Source: Ceriagrion tenellum
Lineage: Eukaryota > Arthropoda > Insecta > Odonata > Coenagrionidae
DNA: 64,000 nt
Assembly (NCBI GenBank): GCA_963169105.1
Contig: OY720641.1
Location: forward strand, 73,855,496 to 73,919,495
Direction of reading: 5' to 3'
Part shown: positions 32,425 to 43,619 of the stretch, piece by piece
How positions within the stretch are numbered: position 1 is the stretch's first letter
Layout: each line of letters opens with the position of its first letter
Program-made: the position numbers and the translations under genes
Notes under the pieces: generated by a model
The model's input: only the letters and a program-made list of their open reading frames with translations
The model's database searches: none
What the model was told of the DNA's origin: nothing

Positions 32425-32530
32425 GGATGCCTCGGTAGCTAAACGGGCTAAATCATTCGGCCGGAAATCGAGGGATCCCGGTTCGAATGCCAGTCAAGGC
32501 GAATGATTTTTCTTCTGTGAAATTTCGCAC
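32425..32530 (+). mobile_element. tRNA-derived SINE (family S1)
   Basis: A-box-like GGTAGCTAAACGGGCTAAA, then GGCCGGAAATCGAGGGATC, B-box GGTTCGAATGCC (32480-32491), then AAGGCGAATGATTTTTC and TCTGTGAAATTTCGCAC. It lacks a pairing acceptor stem, so it is not a tRNA gene. Same family as 34715-34815. Confidence 0.75.
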
Positions 32531-32804
32531 TGTTATCAATAGTCCGGTCTCAAAATGTGTTCAATATGTTTATTTAACATACTGTAAAGCGTTTTCATTG
32601 CCGTCATCTTTCATTTTACCTTGCTTAGGATTTATTCCGTGATGCTTCTGTTCGTCCATTTGAACTTCATCATTCTTCAACTACACCATACTTCTATAGC
32701 GCTCTGTCATTTTGATTGTTTCTGATATCATCCTAGCATGTTCCACATACATCTTAAAATTACGTGTTACCCTCGTCCCAAACTTATATCACTAGTAGAT
32801 TGTA

Positions 32805-33300
32805 GCAAAAACATACGGAAGAGAATAGCGCCAGCTAAGGAGGCGTTTCGTAATGGAAGGGAGCTGATGACGGGGACATTGGGTAGGGATTTGAAGAAGA
32901 GGCTGGTGAAGAGCTTGATATGGAGCGTAGCGTTGTATGGGGCAGAAACGTGGACTCCCAGAAAGGAGGACGGGAATAGGCTGCAGGCATTTGAGATGTG
33001 GGTGTGGAGAAGGATGGAGAAGATGAAGTGGACGGAGAGGAAGACTAACGAGGAAGAGAAATTCGGGATCGGCAGGGTAGGTGGCTGGAGGATGTAATAA
33101 GGGGCAGCTCAAGAGTATGATCGAGGGAAGGACGTTGGGCAAGCGCGGAGGCGGAAGAAATAGAATATGTTTTATGGACGGGATGAAGTAGGGTATGTCG
33201 TGTGCCGAGGCGAAAAAGGAAATACTAGAGGTAGTTAGGTCCCTGAAAGTGTAGAAAATCGGGAAGAGATTCTCTGACATTCAAACACAAAACAACACAA
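32805..33300 (+). pseudogene. RTE/BovB-like LINE 3' end
   Basis: Plus strand: IRKRIAPAKEAFRNGRELMT, LKKRLVKSLIWSVALYGAET, WTPRKEDGNRLQAFEMWVWR, RMEKMKWTERKTNEE, then, after a frame shift near 33080, SMIEGRTLGKRGGGRNRICF and AKKEILEVVRSLKV. Ends in an AAAC-type run near 33280-33300. Same region as 3655-4112 but a different subfamily. Several breaks. Confidence 0.8.
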
Positions 33301-33469
33301 AACCTACCTTTACCGGTAGTACACTATAAAAAAATGGACTTTTCTAGTGATTAATAGGTTTTTCCTTCTAAGGCTATGTCTACTCGGCTATGTATGTCTT
33401 GCTATCTATTGCTATCCAATATCCTGGTAAACAAAATTCTTCCCCTTGCTGAACATTTTGTTTTCCAAG

Positions 33470-33640
33470 TATTATTATGACTTTGTCTTCTGAATTCATT
33501 CTTCAACCTGTTTTCAATATTTAATTTACGTCTGTCTTTAAAAGAATTTCTTTATAGTTCATCCCGTTCAGCATTCTCATTATATATCCTTTGTATTTGT
33601 GCCAAAATTGCTGTGTCATGAGCAAAGTGAAGCGTGCTAG
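33470..33640 (-). pseudogene. Possible LINE reverse transcriptase scrap (FADD-like box)
   Basis: Minus strand near 33640-33570 reads LHFAHDTAILAQIQRIYNE, close to the F/Y-A-D-D-T-x-I-L motif of LINE reverse transcriptases with the first Asp changed to His. Short and isolated, so weakly supported. Confidence 0.35.
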
Positions 33641-34346
33641 TTGTATCTGTCCATGGACACTATCGTTTTTCCATATTTCATCCGCCGAGTGGTTTCAATC
33701 CGAAGATTAATTTTCTTAGTCATATTGAGGTCTCTCTTGAGACCCTTAAACCCTTTCAAGGGAACCCATGGCTTCAAAAATTTTACTTCTGAACGGATTT
33801 CTTTTTATTATGCGGGATGTAAGTACCAATACTCAATAATCTAAGAATAATATTGAAAAATATATCGGAGCTTTAGTTTTTCAACTATATTCACTTTAAT
33901 TTATGACGTGATATCACGTTATCAGTGGCGTTGCATTACATCATCACATTGTCATCCCTTTGTTCGCGTACCCTAATCCTTGGGTGTGAAGGACGGCAGA
34001 AAAAAATGATGTAGCTATATGAAAGGTGAAAAAAATAAGGAGATGATGAGATAATTCACTACTATGGATTAGAGAAAGAAGGAAAAAAGTAAAATATTTT
34101 AGGCCGGCACTGTGCGACAGAACACTGCACATGTACACGCTTGTAGATTTGAAGTCTTCCCCGTGCCTCTTTACTTCAGCATCATCCACTCATTATAAAA
34201 GAAGTCATCAATGACCGGGACAAGCCTTGTGAAGTGGGTTGCACATCATGTGGCTTGTCCCCGTCTAGAGCAATAGTATCTGGCCTCCATCTCAATAGCC
34301 TACTGTATTCTTTAACTTGTGATTTGTAGCAAATATGATAATATAT
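33641..34346. other. No gene recognised
   Basis: A minus frame at 33944-34189 lacks motifs. AT-rich spacer. Confidence 0.4.
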
Positions 34347-34556
34347 GACAAATTTTAAGCTATCCGGGACTAGCCACGGAGTTCCACTTTTACGGAGTCA
34401 CCCGCAATAGAGAAAAAAATTATCCACCTTCACCGGGATTCTAATTCGAACGAAGATTCGATTTTTTTCTCTGTGGAAATTCGCACATGTGTGCATTGCG
34501 GGTGACTCCGTAAAAGTGGAACTCCGTGGTTAGTCCCGGATAGCTTGAAATTTGTC
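34347..34556. repeat. Fold-back built of two inverted SINE-tail units
   Basis: Arms 34347-34408 and 34495-34556 are 62 nt each and differ at only two positions (CTATCCGGGACTA, CACGGAGTTCCACTTTTACG). The centre holds two SINE 3' portions head to head: minus-strand GTTCGAATTAGAATCCCGG with ATTTTTTTCTCT, and plus-strand GATTTTTTTCTCTGTGG. The S1 SINE at 34715-34815 has that same 3' segment. The recent-looking arm identity suggests inverted duplication or active spread. Confidence 0.8.
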
Positions 34557-34714
34557 AAATAAGAGTGAACGCCTCTCTGTGTGCAAAGTACGATCTTTCC
34601 TCGTGGGCAGTGACGCTAAGCGCTCATTAGCGACTGATTGTTATATTGCATGTCCGGCAGTCGAGAACATCTAGTCCCGTAAAGGTCACAAAAAAAATCC
34701 ATAGGGGAAGAGGT

Positions 34715-34815
34715 CGTCTCGGTAGCTTAACTGGCTAAAGCACTTGGCCGGAATTCGAGGGATCCGGGTTCGAATCCCGGTGAAAGCGGATGATTTTTTT
34801 CTCTGTGGAAATTCG
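34715..34815 (+). mobile_element. tRNA-derived SINE (family S1), best copy
   Basis: A-box GGTAGCTTAACTGGCTAAAG, B-box GGGTTCGAATCCC (34766-34778) with a perfect CCGGG/CCCGG T-stem, then GCGGATGATTTTTTTCTCT and GTGGAAATTCGCA. The first seven bases do not pair with the sequence after the T-arm, which argues against a functional tRNA. The box pair would act as an internal RNA polymerase III promoter. Confidence 0.8.
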
Positions 34816-35276
34816 CATGATCATACAGAAAGCACATTATACATTGTAAGCCTCACACAATTCTAGGATTAAAAACGGTGAAGTTCTGTGATCATATGAA
34901 ATGAAGTAAGCGCTTTTGGAATAAATAAACCCACACATCTTTTTGCTTGTCACCATTGTAGAAATATACATACATGTGGGTGCAAACGGATATCATCTTA
35001 ACATTTGAGGAGGGAAGTAAGAATAAATAAAAAAAACTGCTTGAACTCTCTTCATTTCTTTACATGTGTCTCATAATGTATTATGTATTATCTCGCTTGT
35101 CCATCATCTTTAGTGGCATTTTTCCAAATACTATCGGCGTTTTCATCTTCAAATTTGGCAATCATTCACCAACGCCTACTTCAGTAGTACCTGTGGCGTA
35201 AAAAAAAATTGGGCGCCTTCATGAACCGTCCTTCGCTCCGCGCTTCTTTGTTGGTCGAATCTCTTTCTTCACTTTT
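34816..35276. other. No gene recognised
   Basis: AT-rich spacer. Confidence 0.4.
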
Positions 35277-35440
35277 AACGTATTTTAGGTGGGCCAAATC
35301 GCACAAATTTAAATATACAGCATTGGCATAATTTCCTTTGACATTTTTGACAATGGAAATTATGTTACATTACGTATTTTAGGAGGGCCTACTCGCACAA
35401 ATTTAGATATGCAGCGTTGGCATAATTTCCATTGCCAAAA
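35277..35440. repeat. Tandem duplication, ~96-bp period
   Basis: ACGTATTTTAGGTGGGCC..TCGCACAAATTTAAATAT...GCATTGGCATAATTTCC starting at 35278 recurs at 35374 with few changes. Within it, GGCATAATTTCC and GGAAATTATG are inverted, so the unit also folds. Confidence 0.7.
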
Positions 35441-35676
35441 GATGGTGAAGGAAATAGGATTCGCCGCGCTTTGTCGGAAATCACAGGTCTTAGTTTGCAT
35501 GAGGTATATTGATAATATCGAGATTTTTGTAAAAAGTTTTGTTTAGAGTACTTTTAAGTAATTGGGCCCGCATATATTTTAAAATACTACCTTTATTGAG
35601 AGCTACACTTAATTCACTGGTGTTTCCACTTCACCATACAGTCCAGGAATAATCCACTGCGTTTCATCTGCAGTTC

Positions 35677-35964
35677 TCAAGCCGCATTCCCTTTTCTGTA
35701 GTCAATGATGTCAAAACGACGTTCTTGAAGCACTGTATTCGATTTGGGAAATGAAATGACGTCAAACGGTGGCAGATCAGGTGAGTGGGGAGGTTTGGGT
35801 TGAACTGTCATTTGTTTTTTTGCACACAATTCACGACTTGACAAGGCTGAGAGGGCGGGCGCTTTATCGTGGTGGAGGTTGGCCGTTCCGTTCGGCTGCA
35901 AAAAAGGAACAAAATTGCTACCCGATGTAAATAATTTTAAGATGTCAACTTTTACTAAAACCAC
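35677..35964 (-). pseudogene. mariner transposase C-terminal fragment
   Basis: Minus strand: FLQPNGTANLHHDKAPALSA, then ELCAKKQMTVQPKPPHSPDL, PPFDVISFPKSNTVLQERRF. This is the second and third catalytic block of a mariner transposase; the HHD Asp is present and 34 residues separate it from the PFD Asp, so DD34D. It is a different lineage from 21284-22330 and lacks the N-terminal half, the first Asp and both ends. The upstream edge abuts a tandem repeat at 35950. Confidence 0.85.
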
Positions 35965-36018
35965 TCGATTTTTACTAAAACCACTCGATTTTTACTAAAT
36001 TACTCGATTTTTACTAAT
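35950..36018. repeat. Tandem repeat, ~21-bp unit, four units
   Basis: TTTTTACTAAAACCACTCGA-type unit: TTTACTAAAACCACTCGAT occurs twice, then TTTACTAAATTACTCGAT, then TTTACTAATTGC. Confidence 0.85.
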
Positions 36019-37744
36019 TGCATTACCTCCGTAATCTTTCTTCAAAAGTTTGAAGGTTTTCGTAAATTATTTTCAAAGTTTCACGCACCATTTAACGTTT
36101 GCCCTATACCAAGGACATTGCAAACATTGGCACGACGTTTAAAACACCTTCAACTTTAACAGCGGTATTACGGAAACTAATCAAAATGTTAACTCACAGA
36201 AATCATGGCAACTTGAAAGATTCTAAAGAATACAGCGCTGCTAACAAGACTTGGCAAAAACTAAAAGTTGGCGCGCAATGAAAAAATGTTGTTTTTTTAA
36301 CAGACTTCGTATTTTATGAGCTATTTTCTTTCCTTGATTACATCGATCTTCGAGTTTTAGTTGTTGGTTTCCGAGAAATAATTTGCTGTTTAAGTGGACA
36401 TGGATGTGTTCTATACATGGGAATAATAGAAGAATAACTCTAAAGGTGTCGAAGTTAGCGCATATTGGAACACATTAACTCATGTTAGTACTCTAGAAAA
36501 ATCGTAAATTAATCAATGTGAAAATATTTGTGGGTGCTTTCAATTTATGTATTATGGCAAAAGCCGACGATAGCCAACCATCGAACGCATAATCTGTCCA
36601 TCGCCAGATTGATAAATGAAATGAAACTCATCCGAAAGAGGATTTTGCAAGAACGTTATCGGCAAATAGAAACATAGCAACAATAATAACGAAGACAAAA
36701 GTCAATTTCACATCAATTCATTCTGATATAGCACCGTTTTTATTTCGCCAAAGGCATTTTGATTGACGTTTGCAGCTCTACTTATATTTTCAAGATGTGA
36801 CGTCGTCAAGTAATACCACGTAAGTATATTGTTCTTCAATTGTTCGGCTTGCCTCGAAGAGGACAGCCACTGATGCCGGCTGTTTCATCAAATGGACAAC
36901 ACCACGGCACGGCGATCGCCGCCTACAGCCAGCCATCGTCTCAAATCGAAAACACCTACCGAAAAGTGGTTCTTTCATAAGCTTACTACATTCACGGCCT
37001 AATGCTTTGCATATGGATTTAGAATTCGTTCCACAAACGCTTTTAAAAAGCAATCATTTTGCCACGGAGTAATTGAAAACTTAACGTCTTCCTTGTTTGA
37101 AACTATTTCGCAAATCACATTAAAAAACAATCGCGGATGCAATTATTGAATTTATTTCATCATCCAAAATCAGCTCTGTTCTCTTTATGTTTTGAAGTGC
37201 GCTGCGTATTGCGCAGGATATATCTAACGAATGGAGAGCGAGTGCGAAGCTGTGCAGTGACGTGAGTCATGATGTATAGTAAATGGAAACCACCCATTAT
37301 TTATCCTCGGAGGTGTAGTCTGAAAAGAGAAAGATAGAGGTAAAGGCAGATGAGGAAAATCGTTGGAAACGTGAAAATCTACGTAGAGCCTTCTTAAAAG
37401 ATAATACCATAGAGTAATAATAATACCTTCAGCTTTTATCTTTATTGTTGCTGGAAGAGCGATCAATCTCGTAAAGTAGAAAGACTCTTCGGCAAAAATG
37501 ATTTTTAATGCGTAATTTTATTGATTTTTAATGAATACAAAAACAAAATATTGTTAACCTTATAACAAAAATGAATTATTAGTTGTGCGTCATGGAAACA
37601 CTTTTCAAAATGAAACATCTCAATTTAAAAAAATTGAAAAGTAATCGTTGCCGGTAATTCAGCCATTTCCCGTCACATCAAATATTTATTTTCATCTAAG
37701 CTTTTAATATTGGTTGGCGAAACGTCTTGCTATCTCACTTCTGG
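36019..37744. other. No gene recognised (1.7 kb)
   Basis: A minus frame at 36790-37053 (87 codons, Cys/Arg-rich) has no motif I can name. Confidence 0.4.
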
Positions 37745-38065
37745 TGACAGAAAGATTTAATCACAAAAGTAAATAAAATGCAATGGAGAGCTATGCACTT
37801 CGTTAAAAGCTGCTACTAGCGAACATAGAGTGTTTCACAGATTTTAGAGGGATTAAGGTGGAAGCTCCTAGAGACTCGGAGGCTACACGCTAGGCTTAGA
37901 TTGCTTGAGGAATTCAGAACTGGTGTGTGTGTACGAAAATCTGTCCTTTACAAGAACCATAAAAAGGAAAGCATTACAGGAGCGATATATGAAGAATATA
38001 AGACGCTTCTAGGAGAAACAGAGATGCGGAATTTGGTCATATGAATGATAATAATATAGGCAGCT
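37745..38065 (+). pseudogene. CR1-like LINE C-terminal fragment
   Basis: Degraded plus-strand match to 50967-51221: ATGCACTTCGTTAAAAGCTG, GAACATAGAGTGTTTCACAG, TTTTAGAGGGATTA, AGACTCGGAGGCTACACGC. Same region as the other gatgtag-family copies; no tail visible. Confidence 0.65.
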
Positions 38066-38581
38066 GGGCAGTAGGATTAGGTTGGACTACAGAATCCAAT
38101 TTTTCTATTGAATACGACCCGGAATTGTGATTTTTTACCGATAGAATAATGACCTAATCAATTCTCTGCAAACTGAGTCAGAAATATAGAAGTTTTTATA
38201 TCAGTTTTTTATTATCAAATTTGCTGTAAGATCTGTAATATGATTTGAAAAATAAAAATAACCAAAAATGAACACTCATTCAATTTTTAAGACCAGTGAA
38301 TTTATTAAATAAACGATTTAACTTCACTTACTTGAGCTTTGACTTCTGTCGACAGTCCTCCGGCTGCCAATATGTCTTCCCTTTCCTGAATTCCTCAAAC
38401 ACTCATACCCTCATCAACTCACCAAGGTTCACATACTCGCACTAATGACCTCGTTTGTCCTTCGCTTATCCTAATCACTGTTGGCATACTTTTAGAGCTT
38501 ATCATGTTCCACTCAGGTTGAATACACTATAACATAATACACACTAAGCGAAGAAGCGGACTTCTGTTGTCATCGGCCTTA

Positions 38582-39385
38582 ACAATTAATTCGTGATACC
38601 AGGAGTGGGGACTAGAATTAAATATCAGTTAATGCGCCACAGTCCAGTTCCTACGAAAGTCATCACACAAATGCCAGACCTACACTGCGGGTGGAGTGAA
38701 CATATAATCTTCAGATACAGTTAAATATCTTGGAATTACCTTGACTTCTGATATATCGTGGGAACACTCATAATAAACATATGCGGCCCAGCATTAAAGA
38801 AACTAGATTTTTATGAGTGTATAATAGGAAGGTCCTCGGATGAAAAAGTCAAAGAGAGATACTACTTCGCTCTGGTTAGGCCACACCTCGAATACGCCGC
38901 GAGACTTGGGGCCCTGGTCGTAACAATTTAACCAGAAAAGATAATAAAATATAAAGAAAAGCAGCACGCTTAATTAAAAATTGCTACGAGTGAGCATATA
39001 GTGTTTAGCAACTTTTAGAGGGAATAAGATGGGATCCTCTAGAGACTCAGAGGTTGCACACTAGGCTCTGCTTGATTGAGAAATCCAATACTGATGTGTT
39101 TCAGAGCGACATAGAGAATATTACCTATGACACCTCACTACATTTCAAGGTCTGACAGAAGCGATAAAATAACAGAGATACATTACCAAACAGATAGGTA
39201 CAAAAACACGTTCTTTCTTCGCACAATTAACGACCAAAATAAACACTGAGCTCCAATAAATGCACACTAATGATACACATCACCATTTTACCTCCCAAAA
39301 CCTTATATATTTACACGGCTGGTGACCTAGCACCTGCAGCCACACGCCCATACGGCGGCTCGTAAGCTAATATGTAGATGTACAA
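38582..39385 (+). pseudogene. CR1-like LINE C-terminus and 3' UTR with gatgtag tail (longest copy)
   Basis: Plus-strand words in order: KYLGITLTSDISW-like near 38720, GRSSDEKVKERYYFALVRPH near 38830-38890, LEYAARL near 38890, CYE, QLLEGIRWDPLETQRLHTRL near 39010-39070, FQSDIENI near 39090; then 3' UTR to TTTACACGGCTGG..., CATACGGCGGCTCGTAAG and TATGTAGATGTA. Frame breaks are present. It serves here as reference for the mariner-split copy (20795-22610). Confidence 0.75.
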
Positions 39386-40084
39386 TCGGGGATGTACTTG
39401 CTGCTCCGCCTCTGCCGCCTTTTGCATTGATGAGAATACCCTATTATCGTGAAATGAATTCTCTTTCACGTTTAGAGATACTTCGAGAGTAATGGTATGG
39501 ATGTTTGTATGCATGCACGCGTGTCGCTTCCGAGTGACCTTACAGCTGCATGACAGCAGCCAAATAAAATTCCACCAAGTCGCTTGCAACTCATTTGTAA
39601 GTACGAGGAGGCGCCTTGTCAAGCAGTGGCATAAATATCCGGAGGAGTGAGATTATGCGGCAAGATGCAATATCATTTCTATTCAAGCGGGGTTCGAAGA
39701 GCACTCCGAGACTCAATAGCATTGTCCCCTCCCGAGATGAGAACCCATTGAGTCACGGCGTTCGATCTCAAGGAGGAAGAGTCGGAGGGCCGATAGCGAT
39801 CAGTGCCTCGCCCTTTGTGCCATGGAGTGGTAGGTGGGTGGAAGAGAAGTGCGCCGGGTGGCATAATCCATCCGGTTAAGGTGGCAAGAGAGCGGATCAT
39901 TGAGGGCGTTTTTCAATAAATTTTCAAGCAAGTCGATGAAAAATTCTTTCCACCACACTTCGCTTATGTGCATTTATTTGTATGCGGAAAATCGTGCATG
40001 TTTTCACTTAAATAAGGCATGATTAAAATTTTTCAAATTTCGTCTCAAATTAAGCACTGTTTTGACATGGATTAACGGCGCGGA
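39386..40084. other. No gene recognised; 39600-39900 is GC-richer and open
   Basis: An 87-codon plus frame (39616-39879) and an overlapping minus frame show no motif and lie in a GC-richer patch, so openness may be compositional. Confidence 0.4.
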
Positions 40085-40415
40085 ATACGAAATTTAAGCT
40101 AAACACGTCCGTACTCAGCTTTATCACTTTATCTTTTACTATACTATGTAACTCAGCTTTATCTTTTACTATGTTACTTTTGGTTTTTGGTATGTATTGC
40201 AGGGTCTTGATGGTGGAATACACTTTACTCAAGTTGTTTTTGGCAATATCTTCCTCTATCTCCTTACTTTTCTCTCTCATCCAGTTCTCCTTAGCTTCCC
40301 CACATTTATTTGTTATTTAGTTTTTGATGTTTTTATACTTAGTATAGTCCTTCCCCTCCTCCTATTACGATCCTTGATCCGTTGGAGTATTTCCTTCGTC
40401 TTTTACTGGGAATGA
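40085..40415 (-). pseudogene. LINE endonuclease-RT linker fragment
   Basis: Minus strand: NNKCGEAKENWMREKSKEIE, EDIAKNNLSKVYSTIKTLQY, IPKTKSNIVKDKAE. The C-x-x-K/A-K-x-x-W, A-x-x-N-x-x-x-x-Y-x-x-I-K/R-x-L, I-x-D-K pattern fits the stretch between the endonuclease and reverse transcriptase of RTE-like LINEs. No catalytic domain remains. Confidence 0.55.
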
Positions 40416-42621
40416 TCTCTTTTTAATTATAAGAAACTATTTTAATAATATGAAACATGTTTTCTCGTTTAGGAGAAAATATGTACTTAGGTCATCGTTT
40501 CGAAACACTTGACAAATACTCTATGGCTGCGCGTTAAAACAGCATTAAATTGCCGAGAAAATAAATCGGTTTCGTAATTTTTCCGATTTTATCTATAATA
40601 TTGCTAATAAGCACACGTACGCAAATTTACACGCAAATCTGCGCATAAATGAAAATCGCTCCAACCACCTTAACCGAAGAGGAATCCATCGTGAATGGAC
40701 TCTCCGTCTGTCACATATTTCACCAAACCCCGGTCACACCTCAAGGGGGAAATAATTGTTGATACGACGACCAGAACCGACTTGCGTTCACATTTACCGT
40801 CGGAAAAAGCTGGTGATCTCGTCATATATCCATTGCGCCATTCCCTTTCGGAGCAGGCCAAGTGAAGAAGTTCATTTCCCGGTGGTAGGCTAGTTAAAAC
40901 GACTATGGTTTAGTAATTCCCTTCGTCATATCCTTTCATGCCTCTTTTTCTTCGGTATACCCCAGTGAGACGCGAGAAAATTTTTATTATGCCGGAAAAA
41001 TACTGCGTTAAACCAGTAATATAATCGGAATATTTGATTAAAAGTTCTCTAATTCAGTTAATATATGGTGTCTGCATTTAATTTTTTCGTTGGTTTTCTT
41101 CTGGAATGTTAAAATAATGTCGTAAATCTACTTCTAAATGAAAGAATGTAACATTGAACAACTGTTGAAGAAAGTGGTGGCCGATTCACGGCATAAATTT
41201 ATGACTATAGTACTCATAAATATGGTTAGGAAAAATTGCCAACTTATGTTACTAGAAGCGTAATACTTGACTAGCAGTCTCTACATCCTTCTAGACTCTA
41301 GAAAGAGTAAGAATTTAATAGGAATGACTAGTCTTATGTTAAAAAAATATTTTTCACTCCTTACGTCGAGTCATAACTGCTATATAAAGACCAGCCGCCA
41401 TCTTAACAGCTAATGTTAAGCTTGGATCATCTAAATATTTCAAATTTAAACTAGAAACAATCTTTGCACCTTACAGAAATTTACCACCGACCTTGGTTGC
41501 GAAAGCGATTGCTGTGGCAAAGGAGATCGATAATACCTTAAAAACGGCTGTCAGCAGTTGGTCAATAATCAAATTGCGTGTGAGAATCACTGAAGGTTCT
41601 CCGCATCAAGTTTTGCGGTTTTGTGGGAATCCGTGCGGATAAGGTAAGAAACTGATGAGATTGAAACAATAGGTCATGAAAATATTTTACGTCTTTAGTG
41701 GTCGTTCACTCATGTTCAGGAATTTAAGTGGAGCATAGAGCGTTCAGATTGGAATGCGAATTTGACTTTTCAAAGTTGTTGGTGCCGTAAAAAATGAACT
41801 GAGTGGAAGACTCAGAAGGCGGTGAAAACGAGAAACGTGCTGAGTCTTTGCTGGCCACCATAAATATTCTTTTCCATTTCTCTGTTGATTTTTGACGTGT
41901 CATCAACCTTATCTGACGTTTAAAGTGCCCCATTAATTTTTTAGTTTCATTTTTATTTTGTGTACAGCTGAAATAGGCTTAAGATCGTTGTATTACTTCA
42001 GTGAAGTATGAATAAATCAAATAAATTTTTAGAAATCATTCAATCTTGCGAAATATCTATATTCGGTTTCTTCTGAATCGCATCATACACTGCGGCAGAA
42101 TGGAAAATTACCGTATGACATGTTATTTTTCTTCACTTATGTCCTCTAATCTTTCTATGTTTCCAATTAATTCTGTTTTAATTTTACTCAATCATACTAA
42201 GCAATTGCAGTGAAATAAAATTGAGTTCCCATTCAAGTGATACTGGCTCATTTTTCAGGAACAGAGCCTTTATATATAGTTGTAAACTCAAGTTCGAACA
42301 GATTCATGGCTTTTGTATCAGATTCTGTCTGAACAATAAGTAACTTCTGAGAATAAAATATTTCGACAATGTCGGGAGTAGGGCCTAAGATACCCGAATT
42401 AACAAGACGATGAAGTGTCGTTATTCCAGTTGCATTTATTTTCAAATAACCGAGATTTAAAAAAACATTGGGGCTCTTAATTATGGAGATTAAAAGATAA
42501 AATTTGTTCCTACTTTATATACTATCCAACCTGTATTCGTTTTAGGAATTTTTCCAAATGAGTAGCAGGTTCATAAACAGTCCAGCGTACTGTTGTTTTG
42601 TTTAAAAACGGAGAACAGAAA
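40416..42621. other. No gene recognised (2.2 kb)
   Basis: AT-rich, short frames without motifs, no repeat partner noticed. Confidence 0.4.
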
Positions 42622-42693
42622 GTGAATTACCATTGGAATCGGCCAAAGTACAAATAGAAATTTTTAATTTGGCCGATTCCAACGATAATTCAC
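42622..42693. repeat. Fold-back with 26-nt arms
   Basis: GTGAATTACCATTGGAATCG (42622 on) and its near complement (42668-42693, CCGATTCCAACGATAATTCAC) enclose 20 nt. MITE-like; single copy here. Confidence 0.6.
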
Positions 42694-43063
42694 TATTGAG
42701 GGTTGTTTTTTCTTGATTTTTAGCCATAAAACGTGTATCAATGTTAAATTTATTTTTTATTTATTCATATGTTTTGTATGTGTTCATTCCTACTATACAT
42801 CCTTTTTTCTCTTCTTGCTCTCTCTTTATGTGGTTGGAGAGCGAATCGTGAGTCATTGAGTGAATACTTTAAAAGTCTTTCACATAAGTTGGACAATTAT
42901 ACTTGGCCTCACTTCACTTTAGTGCATCTATTTGTACGTTGGGAATAGCCATTGATAATGTAAAATAAATTATACATTAAGTATATTTTTAAAACTTCAT
43001 CACAAGCTAAGTGTTCGGATTCTCTATGTTAGATCAGATCCTCAGTTAGTTGACAAGAGAGTT

Positions 43064-43328
43064 ATCTACATATTACACCAGGGTTGAAATTCGCTATGAA
43101 AATATCATTTGACTTGACCGGGATTCTTACCCGGATCTCCCAATTGCCGGTCAGGTGTGTTAGCCAGGTACACCACCAAGATATCTTCCTTCAAGGCGAG
43201 TTTCGAGGGGGTTTTATGCGAACTAGATTTTTTCATAGCGAATTTCAACCCTGGTGTATATGCACCCGTGCGAGTGACTTCGTACCACATCATTTGTTAA
43301 ATGCAATGTTTGGAAATCTACCTATTAC
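43064..43328 (-). mobile_element. SINE-like element with tRNA-like core, full copy, 13-bp target duplication
   Basis: ATCTACATATTAC (43064-43076) and ATCTACCTATTAC (43316-43328) flank the body, 12 of 13 identical. Arms ACCAGGGTTGAAATTCGC... and TTCATAGCGAATTTCAACCC... surround a minus-strand tRNA-like region: GGTGGTGTACCTGGCTAAC (A-box style) and GATCCGGGTAAGAATCCC (B-box style). Past the right arm comes a shared block ending GCAATGTTTGGA. Same element as 4201-4342, which lost most of the tRNA-like part. Confidence 0.75.
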
Positions 43329-43439
43329 CCTGAAAACCACCCCAAGGGTATCTTCAATGGTTTTCGAGCTTACTTTGTGGAATTTTGACATCATATTGAG
43401 ATGAAATAAGATCACTTTGTATAATCCACACAAACTTTA

Positions 43440-43520
43440 ATTGGTTTCCGGCCCGACCGGTTTCAGCATTTGCGTGTCATTCTGAAGGGGGATACTATCC
43501 GACACGAAAATGTTGAAATT
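43440..43520 (-). repeat. Retroelement-end-like segment
   Basis: Minus strand: TTCAGAATGACACGCAAATG, CTGAAACCGGTCGGGCC, GGAAACCAATTAAAG. GAAACCGGTC resembles the GAAA-stem III-GUC half of the hammerhead motifs elsewhere, but the CUGANGA half does not fit. Annotated only as a repeat-like end. Confidence 0.35.
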
Positions 43521-43619
43521 ACCTAAAAGCTCCAGGAAACTAACTTTATATTAATATCCTAATATTATTCTCATGATCTCATCTACCGTATTATGCTGGA
43601 GTTGGTAAGATGCTAATAA

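Noticed and set aside
34730..34800. Functional tRNA gene
   Set aside because: A- and B-boxes and a T-stem are present, but the acceptor ends do not pair and the segment recurs with the same 3' extension, so it is a SINE.
36790..37053. Cys/Arg-rich minus frame as a small secreted protein
   Set aside because: No signal-peptide-like start and no conserved cysteine spacing that I recognise.
43470..43520. Hammerhead motif on the minus strand
   Set aside because: GAAACCGGTC fits one half, but CUGANGA is not present at the right distance; kept only as a repeat-like end.
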